From positions 2,480,001 to 2,544,000 of the forward strand of contig SAXG01000002.1 in the NCBI GenBank assembly GCA_012932865.1: a DNA stretch of 64,000 bases, in the 5' to 3' direction. Source of the DNA: Amylostereum areolatum. Its lineage: Eukaryota > Basidiomycota > Agaricomycetes > Russulales > Stereaceae. Below, in pieces: positions 45,839-54,427 of the stretch (position 1 is its first letter; each line of letters starts with the position of its first letter). The translations under genes and the position numbers were made by a program. Below the pieces are notes generated by a model that searched no databases, was not told the DNA's origin, and was given only the letters and a program-made list of their open reading frames with translations.

Positions 45839-46570
45839 CTATACGTTGAACCCGAGATTCCTGAACGCCCGCCTAAACCCCTCGATTCTCATGAACTTCC
45901 CCACAAGCATCTCCCCCATGTCCATGAAATCGTCGCCCCACTCAGTCTCGTCTGAGAGCCAAAGCCTCTCCACCTTGGCCTCTGCCACTAAGCCACGGAT
46001 GTCCTCTATATCGGACGATTCCTTCGCCCTAAAATCCGCCCGGTTTGACCGACGGTGATCCCACCAGCCCTGCAGTTTCAAGACAAGGAGTGGGAAGAGT
46101 GGCATGACGGGGATGCCGTCGATTGTAATAATCTCGGCGGGGGAGACCCACGGTATTTCAAGAGTGGGAGGAACGAGGATGTCAACCTTGATTCGTCGCC
46201 CAGAGGACGCGAATCCTGGGAGGCGGAAGTAAAGCTTGCGATATGTCGCGGTCCTGTCCACGGACGCTGTTGTGAAGAACCGATCGTCGGTATCGACCAA
46301 GGACTGCTTGATATACTCCGGGTCGTATCGGTTGGTCATGACGACGATGTCGACATCCTGCAAGTATGAAATAAGGCCGAGGAAAATGAGTGAAGGATCC
46401 GGGGAACGTACGCCCGGGGTGCGCCGAATGCTGCTGGCCCACAGAGAGCATGCGGTTCCCCCAAAGACGCAGCAGTTAAAACCCTGATCGTTAAGAGCGT
46501 CGGTCGCGCGTCGGGCAACGCGAACAACCTCATCCCAAGTGGCTGGTCCTGTTGTAACAGTTGGAGGCAT
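45839..46570 (-). CDS. Nucleotidyltransferase-fold protein, family copy C
   Basis: Exons 46570-46412 and 46357-45839 give 225 codons. Motifs: NCCVFGGTACSLWASSIRRT (classic GG turn), DVDIVVMTNRYDPEYIKQSL, the third acidic strand RIKVDILVPPTLEIP, IDGIPVMPLFPLLVLKLQGW, WDHRRSNRADFRAKESSDIE and LVAEAKVERLWL. It is the most divergent copy in the N-terminal helix. The 54-bp intron 46358-46411 sits immediately before DVD as in the paralogs; it is in frame, so retention would insert 18 residues. Confidence 0.75.
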   Translation of the reverse strand: MPPTVTTGPATWDEVVRVARRATDALNDQGFNCCVFGGTACSLWASSIRRTPGVRSPDPSLIFLGLISYLQDVDIVVMTNRYDPEYIKQSLVDTDDRFFTTASVDRTATYRKLYFRLPGFASSGRRIKVDILVPPTLEIPWVSPAEIITIDGIPVMPLFPLLVLKLQGWWDHRRSNRADFRAKESSDIEDIRGLVAEAKVERLWLSDETEWGDDFMDMGEMLVGKFMRIEGFRRAFRNLGFNV

Positions 46571-46912
46571 AGTTTCGATGGTGAAAGTGGGAACCGAGGA
46601 CGAATCTGGGTGGAGGACGATCGCGCCGGTCCACCTCCCCTAGTCCGCGATAAGCTGGGGTCCATGGGAGCCAAGTAAGATGAGGTAACTGGGAACCTAA
46701 GGAAGACAACAAAGAGAGGTCGAGACACTGAAAAATGAGTCACATGACAATTTAAACTTGAAGGCCGCCGCATCAAGCGCGTCGCGCGAGCACTTTACTC
46801 ACTTGCTAAGTACTAAGTAGGACCATTATTGGTATGCCCTTGGTTCAGGAGGAGATCGTAGATGAACTGGTCATAGATTAAATACGACATCCGAATATTT
46901 TATTTTGTACAT
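46571..46912. other. Intergenic region between copies C and D
   Basis: About 340 bp with the copy C promoter and the 3' end of copy D. No further coding signal. Confidence 0.4.
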
Positions 46913-47706
46913 TCAAACATAGTACAACCTTCGCGAGTATCCAACCGCGCTGCGTCCTGAGATCTGACCATACGTCGTAATCACACTGCTCCCCTCAAAC
47001 CCTATCGCTGCCCATGGCTTCAGGGAAGCGGGATAGGCAATCGTGTAAGATCGCACTCGCCTCTCCCCCTCGCTGATAAACGTAGCGGGGAGCCATTCCG
47101 AGTCCTTGCGGTGCACACCCTTCCTTGCCGCGATGACCAACAGTTGGTCAATATCCTGCACGTCGACATGCTGTTTTTCACGTAGGTCGGGGCGTCGAAA
47201 GGAGGCATTTCGATGATCATCCCACGCTTGTAGCTTGAGCAGAAGGAGAGGGAGAAAAGGCATCGATGGAAGTGTCTTGTTTTTGAACCATACGAATCGG
47301 CTGGCGGTGACCCATGGGATATTCATGATGGGAGGGACGAGAACGTCGACCTTGATCTCAATGTACGAGTGTCCAGGCATGCGGTACCAGACGATCTTAT
47401 AAGTGTTGCGTGGATTCGTCGAGGACTTGAAGGTATACGCTGGGTCTACGGCGAGCAGCCGCTTAAGCTGTTCTTGACTATGCATCGTTGACATTACAAC
47501 GAGGTCGATGTCCTGCGAGATCTCCGTGTGAATTGATGCTTGGCGGCACAGAGGAAAATGAATAGGCTCACGTTCGGTACCCGGTTCACGCCCCACAGCG
47601 TCGTGGCGCTGCTTCCCACCAAACAACAGGGCAGACCGTGGCTTTGGAAAATCTCCACCGTGCGCTTTGATATAGTCTCTATCTCCTCCGCGGTGTGGAG
47701 GGGCAT
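46913..47706 (-). CDS. Nucleotidyltransferase-fold protein, family copy D
   Basis: Exons 47706-47572 and 47512-46913 give 244 codons. Motifs: TVEIFQSHGLPCCLVGSSAT (GS turn), DIDLVVMSTMHSQEQLKRLL after the intron, KVDVLVPPIMNIPWV, FLPLLLLKLQAWDDHRNASF and DVQDIDQLLVIAARKGV, WLPATFISEGERRV. Exon 1 is almost identical to that of copy E at 53377-53511, and similarity continues far upstream, so D and E arose by a recent segmental duplication. Catalytic-type residues intact; substrate unknown. Confidence 0.76.
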
Positions 47707-48560
47707 TCTTCCAGCGGCTTGGGGGACGCGCGAGGATCGAGGGGAAGGACGACCGCTGCGAGACAGAAAGAATGAGGTATGCTCTTGAGTGCGCCGTGCG
47801 GCAAGCGATAGCATGAATAGCAGGGCTCTTCGAGAGTTCTATGCTGCCTCGTTGACATCAATGCGGTCAAAACCCGGACAAACCATGTAGGATCAGAATG
47901 CCGTAAGCATATGTATGGATCCTCGGACCTTGAGACAGATAGGCCGCTGTTGTCGACGTCAACGCCATGAGTGGAATTCGAATACACAGAAAGGTTGCCG
48001 TACATAGTACGCACCGAAATGGTCGTGACGACAGACAATGAATCCTAGTTCCATGGGTTTTGTGAACTCGCCACCACATGGCTAGACAATTCAGATATTC
48101 CTTGTGCGTTTGAAAGCCTGCGATGGCCGTATATGGTACCTATGACGGTAGAAAAGGGCTGATAAGGCAAGAGAACGGCACCCGAGATTCGAGAATCCTA
48201 TAACAGAATTCCGCAGCACACGTCATGAACATATGCGACTTCTGTGCCATATGGTGGTCGAAGGTCGTTCTTGGTCCATGGGCGGTTTCCAGATAACTGT
48301 TCTAGATTTTGGAAAGTAAAGCAGAAGTCGATTCCTCCGTGAGGCCGCGAATAAGACGTTTGGTGTCAAAAAGCAGGCTGCAGGATCATCGTGGTGGTAT
48401 CATCGTCGACGAGAGTGTGTATGACTGAGAGTGGGTGATTCATAGTGTCGCCCACTTCAATCTCCAGAACTTGACCTCGACCTCGACCTCCCGACTCTCT
48501 TATTACTGCCTTTGAATCTCCGGCTGGAACGGAAAGATGCAATGTTCATACTGTGGCCTT
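46913..48560. repeat. Segmental duplication, left copy (partner about 52715-54410)
   Basis: The sequence from copy D through its 5' flank matches the sequence from copy E through its flank in order and orientation. Matching landmarks are GCGATAGCATRAATAGCA (about 47800 and 53607), TTGCCGTAA (47994 and 53697), AAGGCAAGAGAACG (48165 and 53931), GGTCGTTNTTGGTCCATGG (48260 and 54020) and TCGCCCACTTCAATCTCC (48447 and 54314). Similarity fades near 48560/54410. Confidence 0.8.
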
Positions 48561-48637
48561 CGTACGTAGACGATAACGTTATACAACGGTTTCTTCTATC
48601 TTCTTCGTGATAAAAGACGGTTAGGGTGGCAGACTGT
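47707..48637. other. Upstream flank of copy D, duplicated near copy E
   Basis: This 930 bp flank has no convincing gene; a 62-codon Arg/Ser-rich minus frame (48645-48457) lacks motifs. Most of it belongs to the segmental duplication. Its conservation in both copies may just reflect recency. Confidence 0.45.
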
Positions 48638-49941
48638 TCACTCATGGGTCCAGTTGGGCGTCCTCTTCTCCGCGAACGCGCCCATGCCTACAGAACAACC
48701 GTCCAGTCAGTCAAAAGACAATGCACCCACGACTAACGGCAAGAGGTTTACCTTCTTTCTGGTCATGAGTTGCAAATGTCATGTGGAACAACCTACGCTC
48801 CGTCCTCAGACCCTCCGCCAATGGTTGGTCAAACGCTATTGATGCAATCCTCGTCAGCCATCCAACCCCCCTCACAGTTCAAACGTGTCCACGTACCCGC
48901 ATTGACAGCCTCCTTCGCAGCCTGTACGGCGAACTGGCTCTTCCCTGCGATAACCTTCGCCATCGCGACCGCCTCCTTCACAACCTCGCCCTCGCCTTCC
49001 CCAACAACCTTACTCACGACGCCCCACTTCTCCGCCTCCTGCGCGGTGAACTGTCTTCCCGTCAGCACGAGCTCCATCGTGCGTGACTTTCCCGATCGCG
49101 TGCGCGAGTCGCTGCGAACCGCCCCCGCCTGGGATCGTGCCGATGGTGATTTCAGGTTGGCCGAATTTGGCGTGGGCGAAGCAAGGATGATGTCAGTTGC
49201 GAGCGCAATTTCACAGCCGCCGCCGAGCTGGTGGGTAGAGGGGGATGAGATTAGTGAGATATGGATGACGGGACGAATAAGATAGAACGGGAAAGACGGG
49301 GTGGAGCGGAGTACTAAGAAGGGGAGAAGTGAGACGGACGTACAGCGTAACCGCTCACGGCAGAGATGATTGGCTTGCGCATCTGAGAGAGTATCGACCA
49401 GTTCTCGAGGAAGCGACTCCTGTACACATCCGAGACTGTGATGACGACGTTCAGCAATGGCATTACAAGCAGCCTCCGGTAGGCAGAGTACACGAGTCGG
49501 CCGTCGTACCACCCGTCCGTCCTCGGCTTCTCAGACCAAAGATGAAACTCACATTTCTTGTCTTTCATTTCCTTGATATCCGCACCGGCTACAGACGCGA
49601 ACCCGTTAGTCCAACCATATGCATTAGATCCACAGCGCAAGAACATACCCGCAAACGCACGCTCGCTGCCCGTAAGCACGACCGCGCCAACCTCCGCATC
49701 CTCATCAAACGCCTTAAGCGCGTCGTTGAGCTCGAGAATGAGCGGTGAGCACAACGCGTTGAGCGCCTTGGGCCGATTGAGCGTGATGAGCGCGACGCCG
49801 GGTTCGGGGCGCGAGGTCAGGATGTATTCATACTGCTTTGGGAGAGCGGGAAGAAGACATGGGTCTGAATCTGAGGGTGAGGGTGATGCGTGATGTGGTA
49901 GTGGGGGCGAATGTGCGAGCGCGAAGGATGAGGGTGGACAT
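48638..49941 (-). CDS. ECHS1: Enoyl-CoA hydratase (crotonase family), frame disturbed
   Basis: Start at 49941 ([18 protein letters not shown], a mitochondrial-type presequence) and stop at 48638. Crotonase landmarks: [75 protein letters not shown] (first catalytic Glu), [20 protein letters not shown], and a tail [20 protein letters not shown] with final exon [16 protein letters not shown]. Introns follow GT-AG. Three one-base shifts are apparent: between the presequence and EYILTSR (49835-49855), after ILASPT (about 49170) and after IGK (about 49087). Between the last two, the alternative frame reads [18 protein letters not shown] then [10 protein letters not shown], the expected catalytic segment with the second Glu, while the continuous frame encodes unrelated residues. 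Sequencing indels or real compensated frameshifts are both possible. Confidence 0.82.
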
Positions 49942-50495
49942 TTATGGAAAGTAGATTTGTAGTAAGGGCACTTCGATACCTGTGCGTTGCCTGTGCGCGC
50001 TGGACTTGAGACCTTACCAGCAGGAGACCTTGGAAACCGGGTGGTTTGGAACAAGGGATCTTGTGGAATGTATGAGCGCGTGTCGTAGTAGTAGCTTATC
50101 CCACACGGTCCGTCACGCATGCAGTGTGCACACACTCGTGAATCGTGATTCGTGTGACACAAGTGTTCAGGGTACCTTGTGAACCATCTGCTCAGACTCT
50201 CGGAGTCGGAAGACGGAGGAGGGGGAGAGGGTATAGCAAGAGGTTGAAAATCCGGTCCCCATGGGGAGAAGGAACGATATCTACATCCGTGAAAGATTAC
50301 GATTATGTATGATCGGTTCCGTATTCAGATCCAAGAGCGCCGCGTCAACTGCGACTGTAAGTACTCAACAAATGCGACGGATGGAGGAGAAAGGGGGGAA
50401 TTGTTTCGGTTACGTATGAGCTTTTTCATAGTCCATGTACGATGAGGGTGCAAGTGAGAGGGAGAGGGAACGAGGGGACTGATGATTACCACTGT
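49942..50495. other. Intergenic region between the hydratase and the guanylyltransferase
   Basis: About 550 bp holding the hydratase promoter and the 3' end of the next minus-strand gene. No coding signal beyond chance frames. Confidence 0.4.
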
Positions 50496-52442
50496 TCAAA
50501 GCAACGTCTTCCAACCCATCGCCTTAGCCTTTGCCACCAGCTTCTTCACCTCCTGCGACCGCGCGCGCGTGGTCACCAACAGCGTATCCGGCATGTCCAC
50601 GATCACAAGGTCGTCTACCCCGAGCGCGGCCACGAGCCGCCCAGAGCCCGGCATAATGATGCCTCCCGCCACCTGTTCCGTCAGCACTGTCGGGGACATG
50701 TGTTAGCGAGAAAGCCTGCTCGCTTGGAGAGAGGAGAGACATACCAAGACCGCTGTCTCCGAGGATGCGCGGCTGGTTCGCCTCGGCGGGGAGCAGCTCC
50801 GCGAGCGAGGAAAAGTCTCCAACATCGTCCCAACCTGCACAAAACGAAAGTCAGCCAGAGGCAATAACAACCCGAGGAAAGAAGCCTGCGCACCGAAGGT
50901 TGCGGGCACGACTGCGACCTTGCCCTCGAGCGCTGCGGGCTCTGCAACGGCGTTGTCGATAGGAATCTTCTCCAACCCCGGCCACACCTCTTCAAGTACC
51001 TTCTCGCGAAGCGTCTCATCGTCCCACACAGCCGCGATTTTGCGCAAGCCCTCCTCAAGTTCGGGCTTGTGCAGCTTGAGCTGCTCGAGCAACATCGACG
51101 CTTTGACCACGAACATTCCGGCGTTCCACCTGTAACTCCCGGTCGCGATGTACGCCGCGGCGGTGCGCGCGTCGGGCTTCTCCTTGAAGGACGACACCAA
51201 ACGTGCGTTCGGCGCGTTTTCGATGTGCAGACGCTCGCCAAGACGGACGTAACCGAACCCGGTGGACGGGTGTGAGGGCGCGATACCGATCGTGGCGATA
51301 TAACCGCTCCGCGCAACCTGCACGGCCTCCGTAACCGCGCTCAAGAACGCGTCGTCTCCGGAGATCATATGGTCGGCCGCGAAACTGCCGACAACGGCGT
51401 CGGGATCGCGACGGGCGAGAATGGCCGCGGCGAGGCCGATAGCGGCCATCGAGTCTTTGGGACCGGGTTCGCAAAAGAGGTTGTGCATGAGCAAGTCCGG
51501 AAGCTGCTCGCTGATACTCTTGATGTGGGCGCGCCCTGCGACGACGGTTGTGCGGGTGGGGCCCGTGAGCGGGATGAGACGGTCCCATGTGGCTTGGATA
51601 AGGCTTCGACCTTTCAGCGTGACATCAAGCAGGAACTTGGGATGGTTCTCGCGGGAGAGCGGCCAAAGACGCGTGCCTGCGCCACCGGCAGGGATAACAA
51701 CGTAGAAACCTGGGATCTCGCGGATGGGCCCAAACGGGTAGGAAGTCATACTGTGGTCGCCGAGAGGAGATGGCACGAAGACGGAAGGCGGGACGGCCAA
51801 TTGAGGTATAGAGCTGGGGGAGAGGAAGGGCGATTTGGCGCGCAGTTGGGGAGAGCCTGGGGCGGGGGTCATGAAGCCGGGGGTGCCAATGCGCGAGCCG
51901 TGTTGATTCTACGCGCACGTCAGTATAAGCGACACTCGTTGCGTCGGAAGCATGGCTAACATGACACGGGGATATGGAGGAAATTTGGTGCACGGAGGAA
52001 CGTATGCGCGCGGCACCTTCACAGTCGATACACGCTGGCAAGTCGCGACGAGCCCCAGATATCTCTGCGCGCAGAGATCCCACTCGAATCCACACGGGGC
52101 GCAAAAACACCAGCCCCAGACCTCCACCGATGCTCGAGAGAAGAAGGATAACTCACATAGAGGCCCTCTCGAACCTGCCGCTCGAGGTTGACGTTCGCCT
52201 GTCGCAACTCGGAACATTCCTGGCGCAGCTCAGATATCTCAGAATGCTACAAGAAAGGGATATGGCGAGGGTCAGTCCCGTCGGCGCACCACGTATGAGC
52301 CCACGTGCCGACGCACCGACTTCTGTACGACCTCCATGATCTGCTGAAACATAGCCTCAACGCCGGGGGCGTTGGGCGCGCCCATGCCGCCGGGCTGCGC
52401 CTGCGCAGTGGCCTTGGACGCGAAAGGGGACATGAGAGACAT
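50496..52442 (-). CDS. manC: Mannose-1-phosphate guanylyltransferase, bacterial ManC-like, with fungal N-terminal extension
   Basis: Five exons join exactly to 503 codons: 52442-52317, 52246-52157, 51908-50894, 50834-50745, 50686-50496. The first two encode a 72-residue extension with a coiled coil (HSEISELRQECSELRQANVN). Exon 3 starts with a Pro/Ser linker. The catalytic domain starts VVIPAGGAGTRLWPLSRENH with PKFLLDVTLKGRSLIQATWD, then VVGSFAADHMI, PSTGFGYVRLG, FKEKPDARTA, YRWNAGMFV and GWDDVGDFSSLAELLP, ending GVDDLVIVDMPDTLLVTTRA. This pattern makes GDP-mannose from GTP and mannose-1-phosphate. It resembles bacterial, especially actinobacterial, ManC rather than the eukaryotic Psa1/GMPPB type (inference from memory of both). 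A 248-bp intron joins the extension to the bacterial-like part. Confidence 0.85.
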
Positions 52443-52714
52443 GGGGCTGGACGAGTGAGCGAACGTGTGCGAGCGTCAGAGTTTGAGGAGATGCAGTCGG
52501 AAGGCGAGAACCGAATGCACTTGAAACAAGTCCCATCACGTAAGCGACGACCGCGCGTGGAAGTTTGGAAATTGGAACTGAACCGGTCAAGTTTACAGCA
52601 CTTTAGGTTAAGTACGTGAGCTAGTACACAAGTACGACCGTCTGCAAGGAAGGGCTCGAGCCGCGAGCGAAATCCAGTGGCCCCAAAGAAACAGTACACC
52701 CAATTAAATAGCAT

Positions 52715-53511
52715 TTATTTTGGACGCCTTCTCCGGGAGCGTTTCCGGGTCGAGCTACGTTCTGAGGTTTGGATAACGTATGACTCAATCAAAACGGCCT
52801 TTTCGAACCCGATCGCTGCCCATGACCCCGAGGAAGCGGGGTAAAAGTTTGTGTAGAGCCACACTCGCATTCTCCCTTCCCTGAGGAATGAGGCGGGGAG
52901 CCATTCCCATTCCGAGTCTGTTCGGTGTATCCCCTTCCTCATCGCGATGTCCAACAAGTGGGTGATATCCTGCACGTCGATGAATTGCTTGGAGCGGTAG
53001 TTGCTCAAGTGGTGGTTGCGATGGTCGTCCCATGCTTGCAGCTTGAGAAGAAGGAGAGGGAGGAGAGGCATCGATGGAAGCGTCTTGTTCTTGAACCACA
53101 CGAATCGGCTGGCTGCGACCCATGGAATGTTCATGACGGGAGGGACGAGGATGTCAACTTTAATCTGAATGTTTGAGATTCCGGGGATGGTATACCAGAC
53201 GACTTTGTAGGTGTTCTGTGGGTTTGCCGAGGGTTTCAAGGTATACGCGGGGTCTACAGCGAGCAACTGCTTGAGCTGCTCCTGAGTATGCGCAGGTGAC
53301 ATTACGAAGACGTCGATGTCCTGCGAGATACTTGTGTGGGCTGATTTGGGGCACGGGGGAGGAAGCACAGACGTACGTTGGGCACCCGATTCACACCCCA
53401 CAGTGTCGTGGCACTGCTTCCCACCAAACAACAGGGCAGACCGTGGCTTTGGAGTATCTCCACCGTGCGCCTTGAGACGGTCTCTATCTGCTTCGCGGTG
53501 TGGAGAGGCAT
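52715..53511 (-). CDS. Nucleotidyltransferase-fold protein, family copy E
   Basis: Exons 53511-53377 and 53320-52715 give 246 codons. Exon 1 (TVEILQSHGLPCCLVGSSAT, then TLWGVNRVPN) is nearly identical to copy D. After the intron come DIDVFVMSPAHTQEQLKQLL, KVDILVPPVMNIPWV, LLPLLLLKLQAWDDHRNHHL and DVQDITHLLDIAMRKGI. The C-terminus ends in a very basic run (RKRSRRRRPK) absent from copy D. Catalytic-type carboxylates are intact. This is the most distal family member, separated from copy D by the hydratase and guanylyltransferase genes. Confidence 0.76.
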
Positions 53512-54427
53512 CTTCCCAGCAAGTTGGGGGACGGGCGAAGGTCAGGGGGAAGACCGGCCGCTGCGAGACTGAAAGAGTGAAGCATGCTTGCTTTTGTGTG
53601 CGCCAAGCGATAGCATAAATAGCAACGGCTTCGAAGGTTCTCTGCTGCCTTGTTGACATCGATGTCATAGAAAAGCGGACCTAATACATAGATCAGATTG
53701 CCGTAAACTTGCAAAGTAAGTGTCAGGACTCAGCAGCCCACCACCAACGCCACGACTGAAAGCCGGATACTTACACCGGAATGTGTAGCACCATAGCACG
53801 CATCGAGGCGGTTCATTGGACAATGGAGCTCAATTCCATGGGTTGTGGGGACTCGTCCGAGTCGCCACTTGGCCAAGGAGTTCAGATTTACCTTCGGTGT
53901 TTAGATGCCCAGGAAGGCACAAGAGCGCCGTCAAGGCAAGAGAACGTTCGAGAAGCCATCGTGTCACAGAACCCACAGATACCCCGTTATGTCGTAAGTA
54001 ATCTTCTGTGGTGGCCGGAAGGTCGTTATTGGTCCATGGACGGTCACGGTTACCGGACATTCTGTAGGAAAGCATCCAAACTGTGGCAGGGGAAAGTTTT
54101 GATATGAGAAAAAACGGTGCGTTGGTGTCGCCGTCAGCGGCAGATAGACGTGGTTGTCGAAGTGGCAGTGAAGAGGAATAAGGACAGTGTAACTGTTCTT
54201 AGTTTGAAGTGGGCTTCAGTTCGGTGAAGCCTGGTCTAGCCTAGTGAAGCCCACTTCAAAATGATTGAAGCCCGGGAAAGAATGACGAGTTCGGTGTCTT
54301 CTGTGGGACACCCTGTCGCCCACTTCAATCTCCAGAACTTAACCTCGACCTCGATCTTCGGTCTCTCTTACTCCCTTCTAATTGCTGGCTGGAACGGAAA
54401 CCTGCACAAATTTAAAGCTCGTGCCGA
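53512..54427. other. Divergent region between copy E and the GH5_12 gene; right copy of the segmental duplication
   Basis: These 916 bp match the flank of copy D (47707-48560) along most of their length and serve as the promoter region for both copy E and the plus-strand GH5_12 gene. A long hairpin sits at 54203-54260. No gene. Confidence 0.5.
54203..54260. repeat. 16-bp perfect inverted repeat (hairpin) in a promoter region
   Basis: Left arm TTTGAAGTGGGCTTCA (54203-54218) pairs perfectly with TGAAGCCCACTTCAAA (54245-54260) around a 26-base spacer that itself contains GGTGAAGCC. It lies about 170 bp upstream of the GH5_12 start. I did not see the hairpin in the matching flank of copy D. Confidence 0.85.

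Noticed and set aside
50681..51316. 211-codon minus-strand ORF in another frame of the guanylyltransferase
   Set aside because: Out-of-frame reading of the same exon; the ManC motifs are in the other frame.
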